Part shown: in pieces, positions 11,707 to 21,562 of the stretch
Numbering within the stretch: the stretch's first letter is position 1
Layout: each line of letters starts with the position of its first letter
NCBI RefSeq assembly: GCF_007000325.2
Contig: NZ_CP117267.1
Span: forward strand, 248,001-312,000
Direction: 5' to 3'
Length of the DNA stretch: 64,000 nucleotides
Origin: Rhizobium rhododendri
Lineage (GTDB): Bacteria > Pseudomonadota > Alphaproteobacteria > Rhizobiales > Rhizobiaceae
The notes under the pieces: model-generated
The model's database searches: none
What the model was told of the DNA's origin: nothing
What the model saw: the letters and a program-made list of their open reading frames with translations, nothing else
Translations under genes and position numbers: made by a program

Positions 11707-12405
11707 TCAGGGAGCCCAATAGATTTCGACCGGCGAGGCGGCCCGGCGCAGGATGGCGCGGATCGGCATCTCGGTCTCTTCGCCGGCAGCTTCTGCCTTG
11801 GCGAGAACGTCTTTCTTGCTCTGCCCCTCGATATGCAGCACGAGGAGGCGAGCATCCTGAAGGCTGGCAAAAGTGAAGGTCAGCCGTGGTTCGCCAGCGC
11901 CTTCGGCTTCCATGGTGATGATGCCGCGTGGTGTCTGCGGATCAAGCGCCTTGGCAAGATTGCTGCCGCCGGGAAAGAACGATGCCGTATGGCCATCGCC
12001 GCCCATGCCGAGGATGGCAATATCGAACGGATCGTCGATGCCCCTGGTCTCGGCCGTCGCGATGACGGCGGATTTTTCGGCATCCGCCGCCGGCTGGTAC
12101 AGCGGCAGGAATTTGGCTGCCGCCGCATTGTTCTTCAGAAGGTGCTGCTTGACCAGCAGATGGTTCGAGCGTGGATTGTCGGCGGGCACGAAGCGCTCGT
12201 CGACCAGCGTAATCGTCACCTTGCTCCAGTCGATGGCGCGCAATGACAGCGCTTCGAAAAAGGCCTTCGGCGTAGAGCCGCCGGAGACCGCAATGCTGGC
12301 CGTGCCCCGTGCGGCAACGGCAGCCGAAAGAGTTTCGGCAACCTTGTTCGCCAGACCGGTGGCGAGCGCCGGGCCGCTTTCAAAAGCATGCATGTTTGCT
12401 GTCAT
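11707..12405 (-). CDS. pgl: 6-phosphogluconolactonase Pgl
   Basis: Cytoplasmic enzyme of 232 residues that hydrolyses 6-phosphogluconolactone. Family features are AVSGGSTPKAFFEAL near residue 45, ITLVDERFVPADNPRSNHLLV in the centre, and ILGMGGDGHTASFFPG with the catalytic histidine region. ATG 12405 is chosen because it follows a GAGG ribosome binding site located at the zwf stop; an in-frame ATG at 12444 would overlap zwf by 29 bases. It lies between zwf and edd, and the close spacing implies one transcript. Confidence 0.93.
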   Translation of the reverse strand: MTANMHAFESGPALATGLANKVAETLSAAVAARGTASIAVSGGSTPKAFFEALSLRAIDWSKVTITLVDERFVPADNPRSNHLLVKQHLLKNNAAAAKFLPLYQPAADAEKSAVIATAETRGIDDPFDIAILGMGGDGHTASFFPGGSNLAKALDPQTPRGIITMEAEGAGEPRLTFTFASLQDARLLVLHIEGQSKKDVLAKAEAAGEETEMPIRAILRRAASPVEIYWAP

Positions 12406-12415
12406 CGCAGTTGCC

Positions 12416-13891
12416 TCAGATTTCGTCGTGCCAGGTGCGTCCATCGCGCTCGATCAGCGCGATCGATTGGCTTGGTCCCCAGGTGCCGGATGTGTAGCCC
12501 TGAACCTGCTGTCCTGTGGTTTCCCATCCCTTGAGGATAGGATCGACCCACTTCCATGCGGCTTCGACTTCGTCGCGGCGCATGAACAGCGTCTGGTTGT
12601 TGCGAATGACGTCCATCAGCAGCCGCTCGTAGGCATCGGCGCTGCGGACATGGAAAGCGTTGGCAAAGCTCATGTCGAGCGAAACGTTGCGCAGGCGCAT
12701 GCCGCCCGGGCCCGGATCCTTGATCATCAGCGACTGCTTGACGCCTTCGTCAGGCTGCAGGCGGATGATCAGCTGGTTCTGCTGAACGCGGCCGGCAGCG
12801 GCGTCGAAGATAACGTGCGGCAAAGATTTGAAGGTGATGATGATTTCCGACATGCGGCCGGCAAGACGCTTGCCGGTGCGGATGTAGAAGGGAACGCCGG
12901 CCCAGCGCCAGTTGCCGATCTCGGCTTTGATGGCGACAAAGGTCTCGGTGTTGGAAACGCCGCCTTCCAGCTCGTCAAGGTAGCCCTTGACCGGGCCACC
13001 AGCCGAAGCGCCGGCGCGGTACTGTCCGCGCACGGTCGCGTGCTCGACATTGGAGGCGTCGATCGGCTTCAGGGCGCGCAGCACCTTGAGTTTTTCGTCG
13101 CGCACCGCTTCCTGGTCCATCGACGACGGAATTTCCATCGCCACCAGGCAGACGAGCTGCATGATGTGGTTCTGCACCATGTCGCGGAGCGCGCCGGCCG
13201 TATCGTAGTAGCCGGCACGACCTTCGAGGCCGACCGATTCGGCTACCGTGATCTGCACGTGGTCGATGTGGTTGGCGTTCCACAGCGGCTCATAGAGCGC
13301 GTTAGCAAACCGCAGCGCCATCAGGTTCTGGACGGTTTCCTTGCCGAGATAGTGATCGATGCGGAAGATCTGTTCTTCCTTGAACACCTTGCCGATCGTG
13401 TCGTTCAGTTCGAGTGCCGAGGCCAGGTCGCGGCCGATCGGCTTTTCGACGACGATGCGCGTCGATTTGGTGATCAGCTTGTGATCGCGAATCTTTTCCG
13501 AGATGTCGCCGAAAATGCCCGGCGCAACGGCCAGGTAGAAGGCGCGGACGCGATCCTTGCCGTCGTCGAGCAGCTTCTTCAGCTTGTCCCAGCCGGCATC
13601 GGACTTGGCATCGACCGGAATGTAGAAAAGGCGTGCGAGGAATTTTGCGACTTCTTCCTCTTTGTACTCGCCCTTCTTCAAATGCTCCTTGAGAGCGGCC
13701 TTCGCAAAGTTTCGGTATTCCTCATCGGAAAGTGCGCTGCGGGATGCGCCGATGATGCGGGTCGGCTCGGTGAACTGGCCTTCGATCTGCCGATGATACA
13801 GGGCGGGCAAAAGCTTGCGCTCGGCAAGATCGCCACTGCCACCGAATACGACATAGTCAAAGGGATCGACGGGGATGATTTGGCTGCTCAT
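12416..13891 (-). CDS. zwf: Glucose-6-phosphate 1-dehydrogenase Zwf
   Basis: Enzyme of 491 residues that oxidises glucose 6-phosphate with NADP or NAD, the first step of both the Entner-Doudoroff and pentose phosphate routes. The nucleotide-binding motif FGGSGDLAERKLLPAL is at the N-terminus and the active-site block FRIDHYLGKETVQNLMALRF is in the middle, with YIRTGKRL and KGWETTGQQVQGYTSGTWGP near the C-terminus. First gene of zwf-pgl-edd; the upstream 127 bases contain a strong inverted repeat suited to a repressor. Confidence 0.95.
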   Translation of the reverse strand: MSSQIIPVDPFDYVVFGGSGDLAERKLLPALYHRQIEGQFTEPTRIIGASRSALSDEEYRNFAKAALKEHLKKGEYKEEEVAKFLARLFYIPVDAKSDAGWDKLKKLLDDGKDRVRAFYLAVAPGIFGDISEKIRDHKLITKSTRIVVEKPIGRDLASALELNDTIGKVFKEEQIFRIDHYLGKETVQNLMALRFANALYEPLWNANHIDHVQITVAESVGLEGRAGYYDTAGALRDMVQNHIMQLVCLVAMEIPSSMDQEAVRDEKLKVLRALKPIDASNVEHATVRGQYRAGASAGGPVKGYLDELEGGVSNTETFVAIKAEIGNWRWAGVPFYIRTGKRLAGRMSEIIITFKSLPHVIFDAAAGRVQQNQLIIRLQPDEGVKQSLMIKDPGPGGMRLRNVSLDMSFANAFHVRSADAYERLLMDVIRNNQTLFMRRDEVEAAWKWVDPILKGWETTGQQVQGYTSGTWGPSQSIALIERDGRTWHDEI

Positions 13892-13920
13892 GAGGTATCT
13901 CTCAATCAGACTGGGGTGGC

Positions 13921-13950
13921 GCCTTTTTAATCTAATCGATTTAAAAAGGC
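13921..13950. promoter_or_regulatory. Inverted repeat upstream of zwf, candidate operator
   Basis: Two perfect 10-base arms (GCCTTTTTAA and TTAAAAAGGC) flank a 10-base centre. The element is 30 bases upstream of the zwf ATG. A TTGCAA box at 13960-13965, read on the minus strand, is placed to be a -35 element, so the repeat would cover the -10 region and transcription start. A repressor of the RpiR/HexR type is known to control ED genes in other bacteria, but this sequence is not the gammaproteobacterial HexR box. A bidirectional terminator is less likely because the stem is AT-rich. Confidence 0.45.
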
Positions 13951-14018
13951 CAGTGTGCGTTGCAAGGAATCTCTACTCTGCTTGTAAAACGAATTGTGAT
14001 CGGCGCAACGTCAAAAGG

Positions 14019-15317
14019 TCAAAACCTGTCGCGCAGCGCAAACCACGTCAGTGCGAGGAACAGAAGCGGCGCCCGGAAGCAACCGCCGCCGGGGAAGGCA
14101 GGGATGTCGAGCGACCGGAAAAGATCGAGGTCGGTCGAGCCGCCGAGCACCATGTCGGCATAGAGCTTGCCGCAGTAATTTGCCAGCATCACGCCATGGC
14201 CTGAATAGCCGCCGATCGAGGTGACGCCGGGCATGACCTCGCGAACGAAAGGTTGCCGCGTCATCGTGATGCCGACCGATCCGCCCCACGCATGGCTGAT
14301 CTCGATGTCCTTGAGTGCTGGATAGATCTCCGAGATCTGCCGGACGATATGCTGTTTTATGTCGCGCGGATTGTCGGCCGTATAGGCCTCGCGGCCGCCG
14401 AACAGCAACCGGCCATCCTTCGACTTGCGGAAATAGCGCACGACGAAGCGCGAATCGGCCACGGCTTCCCCGCCGGGGATGATACCGGGAAACTTGTCGA
14501 GCGGCACGGTGGTCCCGATAAACGAACGCAGCGGCATGACGTGGCCAGAGGTCACCGGTTCCAGGTTGCCGATATAGCCGTTGCAGGCGATGAGCACGCG
14601 GCTGGCGGTTATAGTTCCAGACGGCGTATCGATCATCGTCTTGCCGCCGGATTGGCGAATGGCGGTGGCCTTGGTCATCTCGAAGATCGAGGCACCTGCG
14701 GCCTGCGCCACGCGGGCGAGCCCGATCAGCAGCTTCAACGGGTGGATATGGCCGGTGCCTGTATCGCGTACGCCACAGAAATAGCGTGTCGATCCGAGCC
14801 TCTCCTGCGTTTCCGCCTGGTCCATGAACTTCATGTGCGGATAATCGTAGCGCGTGGCGGCGATCTCGGCATTCTCGATATAGGCCTGCCGATATCCCTT
14901 CTTGTGGGCAACATTCATCTGGCCCGGCATGTAGTCGATGTCTATGCCGTTTTCCTTGGCGAAATCGAGAAGGCTGTGCTTGGCGCGCTCGGCAAGATCG
15001 AACAGCGCCTTGGAGCGCTCGTAGCCGAGCGTCTCCTCCAGCTCTTCCGGCCACCAGCGCTGGCCCGTGCCAAGCTGGCCGCCGTTACGCCCCGAAGCGC
15101 CATCGCCAAACCGCTCTGCCTCGATCAGCACGACGTCGACGCCTGCCTTGGCAAGATTATAGGCGGCCTGCAGCCCGGTATAACCGCCGCCGACGATGGC
15201 GACGTCGGCCGTGCGCGAACCGTCCAGAGCAGGATAGGTCGGCCTTTCGCCGGATGTCGCCTGGTACCAGGAAAGGCCGGGGGCGATGGGGCTTTGCCAC
15301 GTATCGGATAATGCCAT
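14019..15317 (-). CDS. puuB: FAD-dependent oxidase, gamma-glutamylputrescine oxidase-like
   Basis: Flavoprotein of 432 residues in the DAO/GlyOx family. The dinucleotide fold is ADVAIVGGGYTGLQAAYNLA near residue 38, followed by the ASGRNGGQLGTGQ block typical of PuuB/OrdL proteins, and a C-terminal SIGGYSGHGVMLANYCGK region that closes the FAD site. It would oxidise gamma-glutamylputrescine to an aldehyde, releasing hydrogen peroxide. It starts 15 bases after the PuuA-like ligase gene, the upstream partner in the same route. Other amine or sarcosine substrates remain possible. Confidence 0.75.
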   Translation of the reverse strand: MALSDTWQSPIAPGLSWYQATSGERPTYPALDGSRTADVAIVGGGYTGLQAAYNLAKAGVDVVLIEAERFGDGASGRNGGQLGTGQRWWPEELEETLGYERSKALFDLAERAKHSLLDFAKENGIDIDYMPGQMNVAHKKGYRQAYIENAEIAATRYDYPHMKFMDQAETQERLGSTRYFCGVRDTGTGHIHPLKLLIGLARVAQAAGASIFEMTKATAIRQSGGKTMIDTPSGTITASRVLIACNGYIGNLEPVTSGHVMPLRSFIGTTVPLDKFPGIIPGGEAVADSRFVVRYFRKSKDGRLLFGGREAYTADNPRDIKQHIVRQISEIYPALKDIEISHAWGGSVGITMTRQPFVREVMPGVTSIGGYSGHGVMLANYCGKLYADMVLGGSTDLDLFRSLDIPAFPGGGCFRAPLLFLALTWFALRDRF

Positions 15318-15332
15318 CAGCAGTGTCTCGTC

Positions 15333-16769
15333 TTAAACGTTGAGCAGCAGGAACTCACGCTCCCACGGGCTGATCACCTGCATGAAGGTCTCGAATTCGC
15401 CGCGCTTGACGCCCGCGTAGAGCCCGATGAACTCGCGGCCGAACACTTCCTCGAATGCCGGTTCGTCTTCCAGAAGGGCAATGGCCTCCAGCAGGCCGCG
15501 CGGAAGGTCGATCGATCCCTCGTTGGCCGAATCCTCGGTCGGTGCCGTCGGTTCGATCTCGCGGGTGATCCCGAGCAGGCCGGAGGCGAGCGATGCCGCC
15601 AGCGCCAGATAGGGATTGGCATCGGAACTTGGAAGCCGGTTCTCGACGCGACGGGCCTGCGGGTCCGAGACAGGAACTCGGAAGGCGGTGGTGCGGTTAT
15701 CGTAGCCCCAGGCGTTGTTCACCGGGCAGGACATGTTCGGCATCAGCCGGCGATAGGAATTGACGTAGGGCGCCAGCATCGACAGCGCGCTCGGCACGTA
15801 TTTCTGCATGCCGCCGATGAAGTGGAAGAACGCCTGCGATGGCGAGCCGTCTTCGTTGGAGAAGACGTTGCGGCCGGTCTCGATGTTGACGATCGACTGG
15901 TGGATATGCATCGCCGAGCCCGGCTGCGCCTGCATCGGCTTGGCCATGAAGGTGGCGTAGATATTGTGCTTCAGCGCCGCTTCGCGGATCGTCCGCTTGA
16001 ACATGAAGACCTGGTCGGCGAGTTCGATCGGGTCGCCATGACGAAGGTTGATTTCCAGCTGCGCCGGACCTTCCTCGTGGATCAGCGTGTCGATCTCGAG
16101 GCCCTGCTTTTCGGAGAAGTGGTAGATATCGTCGATTAACTCGTCGAATTCGTTGATGCCGGCGATCGAATATCCCTGGCCGGCGAGGATCGTCCGTCCG
16201 GAACGGCCCTTTGGTGGATGCAGCGGATAGTCGGGGTCGTCGTTCTTGGCCACGAGGTAGAACTCGATTTCGGGCGCCACCACCGCTTTCCAGCCACGCG
16301 CCTGGTAGAGCGCCATCACCCGCTTCAAAAGGTTACGCGGCGTATAGGACACCTGCTGGCCGTCGGAGTCGACGATGTCGCAGATCACCTGGGCCGTCGG
16401 GTCGCTTTCCCACGGAACCACTGACAGCGTCGAAAGGTCAGGTACGAGCTTGAGGTCGCTATCGCGCGGCTCATAGCGAAAGCTCTCGGTCTCCTCCGGA
16501 TATTCGCCCGAGATCGTGTGGCGGTAGATGGCCGAGGGCAGGGCCAGCGAGGTATTCGACGTGAACTTCGATGCCGGCATCATCTTGCCGCGCGGCACGC
16601 CGGCAAGGTCAGGGGTGATGCATTCGATATCCTCGATGCCGCGCACCCTCAGCCATTGGACCGCTTCCTTCCAGTCGGACACTCCACGAGCCGACCGCAA
16701 GCTCGGCGGAACGCTCTTCGATTTGGATACGGGCTTGGCGGGTTTAAGCAGGCTCTTTTTGGATGGCAT
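15333..16769 (-). CDS. puuA: Glutamine synthetase family protein, gamma-glutamylpolyamine synthetase-like
   Basis: A 478-residue protein from ATG 16769 (an ATG at 16787 would add six residues). The catalytic domain shows EIEFYLV, EEGPAQLEINLRHGDP, FMAKPMQAQPGSAMHIHQS and NRTTAFRVPVSDPQARRVENRLPSSDANPYLALAA, the ATP and glutamate site blocks of glutamine synthetases. The first 40 residues are basic and not typical of GlnA. Pairing with a PuuB-like oxidase in one operon points to ligation of glutamate to putrescine or another amine rather than ammonia assimilation. Confidence 0.75.
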   Translation of the reverse strand: MPSKKSLLKPAKPVSKSKSVPPSLRSARGVSDWKEAVQWLRVRGIEDIECITPDLAGVPRGKMMPASKFTSNTSLALPSAIYRHTISGEYPEETESFRYEPRDSDLKLVPDLSTLSVVPWESDPTAQVICDIVDSDGQQVSYTPRNLLKRVMALYQARGWKAVVAPEIEFYLVAKNDDPDYPLHPPKGRSGRTILAGQGYSIAGINEFDELIDDIYHFSEKQGLEIDTLIHEEGPAQLEINLRHGDPIELADQVFMFKRTIREAALKHNIYATFMAKPMQAQPGSAMHIHQSIVNIETGRNVFSNEDGSPSQAFFHFIGGMQKYVPSALSMLAPYVNSYRRLMPNMSCPVNNAWGYDNRTTAFRVPVSDPQARRVENRLPSSDANPYLALAASLASGLLGITREIEPTAPTEDSANEGSIDLPRGLLEAIALLEDEPAFEEVFGREFIGLYAGVKRGEFETFMQVISPWEREFLLLNV

Positions 16770-16913
16770 GAAACACCGGGTTCGCATTGATCTAGGGCGA
16801 CATCATAACGGCAGTTTGCTAATTGGCGAGTGACAACCTGCCGTGTTTTCCGCAAATGACAAGTCGGAGGCCGGCTCCAAAGCCTCAAGGTGGCATGCGA
16901 GAAGGAATTTAGC

Positions 16914-18095
16914 GTGGATCGCAAATGTGATGTCGTCATTATCGGCGCAGGCGCTGCCGGCATGATGTGCGCCATCCGCGCCGGCCAGCGTGGACGCTCG
17001 GTGATTGTGCTCGACCATGCCGCTGCACCCGGCGAGAAAATCCGAATCTCCGGGGGCGGGCGTTGTAATTTCACCAATATCCACACGACGCCGAAGAACT
17101 TCCTCTCCGCCAATCCGCATTTCGCCAAGTCCGCCCTGGCGCGTTTCACGCCGCAGGATTTTGTCGCCATGGTCGATCGCCATCGCATCGCCTGGCATGA
17201 AAAGACGCTCGGCCAGCTGTTTTGCGACGACAGCGCCAAGGATATCGTCCGGATGCTGATGGAGGAGATGCGCGACGCGGGTGTCATGCTGAAGCTGAAG
17301 ACGACCGTATCGGATGTCGCACCTTCGGGCGGTGGCTTTGTCATCTCGACCGACGAAGACACGATAGAAGCAGCGTCGCTGGTCATTGCCACCGGCGGCA
17401 AGTCTATCCCCAAAATGGGAGCGACAGGCTTTGCCTACAGGATCGCCGAGCAATTCGGGCTGCCGCTGATCGAGACACGCCCCGGTCTGGTGCCGCTGAC
17501 GCTCGATCCGTCGCTTCTGGAGCGCCTGGCACCTCTTTCCGGTATCGCAGCGCCTGCCGAGATCCGCTGCGGCAAGACCGGCTTTCGCGAGGCGCTGCTG
17601 TTCACGCACCGCGGCCTCAGTGGCCCGGCTGTCCTCCAGGCCTCTTCCTACTGGCGCGAGGGCGAGGAGATCACACTCGTTATCGAGCCCGAGATCGACG
17701 TTCTCGCAAAGCTGAAGGCTGCGCGACAGGCAAACGGCCGCATCGCGGCGCAGACCGCACTCGCCGAATTCCTGCCGAAACGCCTGGCGCAGTACGTTGC
17801 CGAAGCGGAGGGTTTCACCGGCAATCTCGCCGACCAGCCCGACAAGCAGTTGCAGCGACTGGCCGCGGCAGTCCAGGATTGGAAGATCAAGCCCGCCGGC
17901 TCGGAAGGATACCGCACGGCAGAGGTGACACTCGGCGGCGTCGATACCAAGGCGCTCGATTCGCGCACCATGCAGGCAAAGGATGTGCCGGGACTGTTCT
18001 TCATCGGCGAATGCGTCGATGTTACCGGCTGGCTCGGCGGCTACAATTTCCAGTGGGCCTGGGCTTCGGGCCACGTGGCTGGCGAAGCGGCGTAA
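16914..18095 (+). CDS. BaiN/HI0933-type flavoprotein (NAD(P)/FAD-dependent oxidoreductase)
   Basis: Protein of 393 residues. The N-terminus CDVVIIGAGAAGMMCAIRAG is a Rossmann FAD site, followed by GEKIRISGGGRCNFTN, the hallmark of the HI0933/YhiN/BaiN family, and a C-terminal GLFFIGECVDVTGWLGGYNFQWAW block that completes FAD binding. GTG 16914 is preferred because GAAGGA precedes it at the right distance; another GTG at 16890 has no good site. The substrate is unknown in most bacteria. It is divergent from the PuuA-like gene. Confidence 0.85.
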   Translation: MDRKCDVVIIGAGAAGMMCAIRAGQRGRSVIVLDHAAAPGEKIRISGGGRCNFTNIHTTPKNFLSANPHFAKSALARFTPQDFVAMVDRHRIAWHEKTLGQLFCDDSAKDIVRMLMEEMRDAGVMLKLKTTVSDVAPSGGGFVISTDEDTIEAASLVIATGGKSIPKMGATGFAYRIAEQFGLPLIETRPGLVPLTLDPSLLERLAPLSGIAAPAEIRCGKTGFREALLFTHRGLSGPAVLQASSYWREGEEITLVIEPEIDVLAKLKAARQANGRIAAQTALAEFLPKRLAQYVAEAEGFTGNLADQPDKQLQRLAAAVQDWKIKPAGSEGYRTAEVTLGGVDTKALDSRTMQAKDVPGLFFIGECVDVTGWLGGYNFQWAWASGHVAGEAA

Positions 18096-18245
18096 GCTTA
18101 ATTAGCTGCGAAGCACATTCAAGACTTGTTAACAGCCGTGCTGCATGATGTACTTTACCGCTGTTGAAGGTCTGCCCAATATTAGTGGTTGCAGGCTGGC
18201 CGCATCAGCGGTTATCGTGTCAGTGTCGAAATGGGATACGTGCTC

Positions 18246-18389
18246 ATGAACAAGACATCGCGTCGCGCTCGCGCAATCGCCATCGCTGAAACCAAGGACA
18301 GTGCCAAGCTGTTCGCTGTCCGCTTCGCGATGCTCGCGACCGGTGCGACGGCTGCCTGTATCGCCTACATGGTTTCCCGCGCCATCTAA
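18246..18389 (+). CDS. Small single-span membrane protein
   Basis: A 47-residue protein beginning at ATG 18246. The first 15 residues are basic (MNKTSRRARAIAIAE), then comes a hydrophobic stretch of about 22 residues ending in MVSRAI, which fits a single membrane helix with the N-terminus inside. The gene is isolated: the upstream region is AT-rich (around 18110-18170) and could hold a promoter. No family is recognised. It may be conserved among rhizobia, which a search would show. Confidence 0.5.
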   Translation: MNKTSRRARAIAIAETKDSAKLFAVRFAMLATGATAACIAYMVSRAI

Positions 18390-18704
18390 CGGGATTCATT
18401 AAAGACTTCGTCGTCGTCCCTGTGACACCGCGTTCTCCAGCTGTGCCCGGCTTTGACCTACGCATCTCCCGCTGTCAAAAGAGTTTCTTTCAAACTTAGC
18501 GTACTAACCTTCTTTATCCGAATATTAACGGGTTTTCGGCAGTATTCGCCTTACAAAGGGGCGTTTCTCCGGCAAGCAGAAACGACGCAATGATTGCCTC
18601 CCGCCACCACGCGGGACCCCGCATGTTATCTAAAAATTCAGGGGATACACCCAGTCAGCGCCGCCGCGCCGACGGAGCGGTTGTGTATGGAAGGCAAGGC
18701 CCGA
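18390..18704. other. Upstream region of the chemoreceptor gene
   Basis: 315 bases between the 47-aa peptide and the chemoreceptor start. AT-rich parts lie near 18480-18530. A short stem GTTTCT/AGAAAC sits near 18565-18585 just before the coding region. The sequence from 18594 to 18704 is open in the reading frame of the chemoreceptor but has no membrane or coding character, so it is treated as leader. Confidence 0.4.
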
Positions 18705-21242
18705 ATGTTGATTGATAAAGTTCTGTCGCGTTTCAAGATCAAGACGAAAGTTCTCCTCTTCGTATTGCCATTCGTGATCAGCATCTCGGCCGTTGGCTTG
18801 ACCGGTCTCTACGCCTCAGGACTGTTGCAGGGACGCATGGAGATTTCCAACAGCGTGCTGCAGTCGCTGACGGGCTTCAAGAACCTCTACGCTTCCATGG
18901 ACGATTTCCTGCGCATTACCAACGAGCAGGCGCGCGACAAGCTGTATGCCGACGTCAAGTCGCAGCAGGCAGTGCTCGCAGCGACGCTCGACCAGGTCGG
19001 CGTGGGCGCACAGGGGCATGAAGAACTGGCCGATGCGACGACGAGGACTGCCGATATCGGCAACGTCGTCGGCAGCCTCTGGACCCTGCATGATCAGGAA
19101 CTTAATTTCCGCAAGTCGATAGACGATGCGCAGCGCGTGCTGATCGGCACCCGCTTCAACGTCAATTTCCAGGCCCAGCAGTTGCAGGACGCGATGCGCA
19201 GCGACGAGGCCGATGCCACCGCGACGCTTCGGTCCGCAGACCGCCTGCTGAAGGGCGGCGATGCCCTGGCAAGTGTGACCGATGATTTCGGCAAGGGCGC
19301 CACGCCGGCCGACAAGCTGAAGATCGTCAAGGATCGCTTGCCGGATATCGCCAAGGCGCAGCGCTCGATCGAGTTAGCCATTCCGCCGAACCAGAAGAGC
19401 ATGGTGACGTCGCTCGCGGGCACGATCAAGGACCTGACGACCTTGGTCAACGGCGTCGACGCCGCTGCCGCCACGGATCAGACCGTGACCGATGTCGGCC
19501 GGCTGCTCTCCCGCTTCCGCCAGATGTCGACCTACACGCAGCTTGCCGCGACCCAGATGATGCGCAAGGCGACAACCACCTTCGTCGAGATCGACACCCG
19601 CATCGTCCAGACCAATTCCGTTCTGGAAGACATCCGTCGTCTTGAAGCGTCGATCTATTCGCTGCAGCTCGTGCTCGGCGAATTCCTCGCCAACACCAGC
19701 AAGGACAACCTCGTTCGTCTCCGCCAGGAAATCGCCAAACTCGGCACGGACATGAACACGCTCGACCAGAGCGCCAAGGGCATGGACTTTGCCGCAGACC
19801 TCGACACGGCGATCGTTCCGGTTCTGACCTCCATGGACAGCGATGGCGGCAAGCTGGTCGACATCATCGACCAGCGTATCGCGGAATATGCCAATGCCCG
19901 CCAGCAGCTCGACCAGATCTGGGGAAAGCTGACGACGTTTGCCCAGACGCAGAAGCAGAGCGCCGGCGCCGAACGCGAGCAGGCAAACTCCATCTCGGTG
20001 CTTGCAACGGTCCTCGGCATCATCCTGTCGATTGCCGGCGGCATCGCCCTGGTGCTGACGCTGCAGCGGCCGATCGGCCAGATTACCGCTGCCATGCGCC
20101 GCATCGCCGATGGCCGGCTTGAAACCGCCATCTCGGGCGAACAGCGGCATGATGAAATCGGCGACATCGCCCGTGCTCTTGGCATCTTCAAGGAAAATGC
20201 CATCGCCAAGATCCGCATCGAGGAGCAGAGCGACGAAGAACGTGCTGCTGCCGAACACGAGCGGCAGCGCAACGACGCCGAAAAGCGCGAGCTCGACCGC
20301 CAGATCGACTTCGCGGTTAACGCCCTCGCGGGTGGTCTGGATCGCCTGGCCCAGGGGGATATCTCCACCACTATCGAAACGCCGTTCATCGGTCGCCTCG
20401 AACAGCTCCGCCGCGACTTCAACGCCTCGATGCTTCGCCTGCAGCAGACCCTCAGCCAGGTTCGCGACAATGTGGAACTGATCCAGAACAACGGCAACCA
20501 GATGGCGGCCTCCGCCGAAGACCTGTCGAAGCGCACCGAGCAGCAGGCAGCCTCGCTCGAGGAAACAGCAGCGGCCGTCGAGGAGATCACGGTCACCGTG
20601 CGCTCGTCTGCCGACCGCGCCAAGGATGCCGATGTCATCGTGCGCGAGGCCAAGCGCAGTGCCGACGATAGCTCCGTTGTCGTCAACAATGCCATCGACG
20701 CGATGTTGCGCATCGAGGATGCCTCCACCGAAATCGGCAAGATCATCGGCGTCATCGACGAGATCGCCTTCCAGACCAACCTCCTCGCTCTCAATGCAGG
20801 CATCGAGGCGGCCCGCGCCGGAGAGGCTGGCAAGGGCTTCGCAGTCGTCGCCATGGAGGTTCGCGAGTTGGCTCAGCGTTCCGCCGCAGCCGCACAGGAG
20901 ATCAAGACGCTGATCAACAAGTCGACCCGCGAGGTCACCGCCGGTTCGCAGTTCGTACAGCAGACCGGGACCGTCCTGTCGCAGATCAGCAGCCAGATCG
21001 TCACCATAAGCCAGCACGTCGAGATGATCGCCCGTGCCAGCCACGACCAGTCGAATGCCCTGCAGTCAGTCAATTCGACGGTCAACCAGATGGACCAGAT
21101 GACCCAGCAGAACGCGGCGATGGTCGAGGAGACCTCTGCTGCCAGCCGCGAACTGGCGACCGAGGCGGACTCGCTGATGCACCTCATCCAGCAGTTCAAG
21201 ATCGAGGCCGAAAACGAACGCGGCTACCACCGCGCGGCCTGA
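18705..21242 (+). CDS. Methyl-accepting chemotaxis protein
   Basis: Chemoreceptor of 845 residues. A first membrane helix (about residues 13-38) is followed by a long helical periplasmic sensor of about 400 residues, a second helix ([20 protein letters not shown]), a HAMP domain containing [19 protein letters not shown], and a coiled-coil signalling domain. The conserved hairpin tip reads [20 protein letters not shown] followed by [20 protein letters not shown]. There is no C-terminal NWETF-like tail. ATG 18705 is used; ATG 18687 is the alternative. The ligand is unknown, although genes for polyamine use lie on both sides. A strong terminator follows. Confidence 0.92.
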   Translation: MLIDKVLSRFKIKTKVLLFVLPFVISISAVGLTGLYASGLLQGRMEISNSVLQSLTGFKNLYASMDDFLRITNEQARDKLYADVKSQQAVLAATLDQVGVGAQGHEELADATTRTADIGNVVGSLWTLHDQELNFRKSIDDAQRVLIGTRFNVNFQAQQLQDAMRSDEADATATLRSADRLLKGGDALASVTDDFGKGATPADKLKIVKDRLPDIAKAQRSIELAIPPNQKSMVTSLAGTIKDLTTLVNGVDAAAATDQTVTDVGRLLSRFRQMSTYTQLAATQMMRKATTTFVEIDTRIVQTNSVLEDIRRLEASIYSLQLVLGEFLANTSKDNLVRLRQEIAKLGTDMNTLDQSAKGMDFAADLDTAIVPVLTSMDSDGGKLVDIIDQRIAEYANARQQLDQIWGKLTTFAQTQKQSAGAEREQANSISVLATVLGIILSIAGGIALVLTLQRPIGQITAAMRRIADGRLETAISGEQRHDEIGDIARALGIFKENAIAKIRIEEQSDEERAAAEHERQRNDAEKRELDRQIDFAVNALAGGLDRLAQGDISTTIETPFIGRLEQLRRDFNASMLRLQQTLSQVRDNVELIQNNGNQMAASAEDLSKRTEQQAASLEETAAAVEEITVTVRSSADRAKDADVIVREAKRSADDSSVVVNNAIDAMLRIEDASTEIGKIIGVIDEIAFQTNLLALNAGIEAARAGEAGKGFAVVAMEVRELAQRSAAAAQEIKTLINKSTREVTAGSQFVQQTGTVLSQISSQIVTISQHVEMIARASHDQSNALQSVNSTVNQMDQMTQQNAAMVEETSAASRELATEADSLMHLIQQFKIEAENERGYHRAA

Positions 21243-21270
21243 TCAGGGATTCCATCAACAGCAATCGGAA

Positions 21271-21299
21271 CGACCGGGAAATGTTTCCCGGTCGTTTTT
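21271..21299 (+). terminator. Intrinsic terminator after the chemoreceptor gene
   Basis: An almost perfect hairpin with arms CGACCGGGAAA and TTTCCCGGTCG separated by two bases, followed by a run of T at 21295-21299. It lies 28 bases after the chemoreceptor stop and separates it from the pot operon. Confidence 0.9.
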
Positions 21300-21562
21300 C
21301 GTTGACGGTCCTCCTTCACGGCTCGCCCTCGATCCCAATGGTGGCGGCAGGCCGCAGCAACGCGATCTTGCCAGCTCCGCCCAGCAGCCTGCCGCGTTCT
21401 GCCAATCGTCGCCGAAAAGCGGCACGCTGTGCTGGCGCTGCGAAAAAGCCCAGTTCGACTGACGGTTTCCCCCTTGTGGCCTTCTGAAATCCTTTCTAGT
21501 CTGACCAGAAAAACAGAGGGTTGGGTGTTGTCGCGATGCCCGTGAACGGAACAGGAGAGAAA
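21300..21562. other. potF upstream region
   Basis: About 260 bases between the terminator and potF. No gene is seen. It contains a GntR/FadR-like palindrome listed separately and a good ribosome binding site (caggagaga) before ATG 21563. Confidence 0.5.
21493..21511. promoter_or_regulatory. GntR/FadR-type operator candidate upstream of potF
   Basis: A 19-base interrupted palindrome: TTTCT-A-GTC-T-GAC-C-AGAAA. Its core TAGTCTGACCA fits the TNGT-N3-ACNA consensus of the FadR subfamily of GntR regulators. It ends 51 bases before the potF ATG, a suitable place for control of the pot operon. No GntR gene is present in the window. Confidence 0.45.

Noticed and set aside
11873..13930. A 685-codon plus-strand open frame opposite pgl and zwf
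   Set aside because: The minus strand encodes clear Pgl and Zwf proteins; the plus translation is low in motif content and has no start signal.
19374..21044. A 556-codon minus-strand frame inside the chemoreceptor gene
   Set aside because: Codon-position mirror of a repetitive coiled-coil gene; no ribosome binding site or domain.
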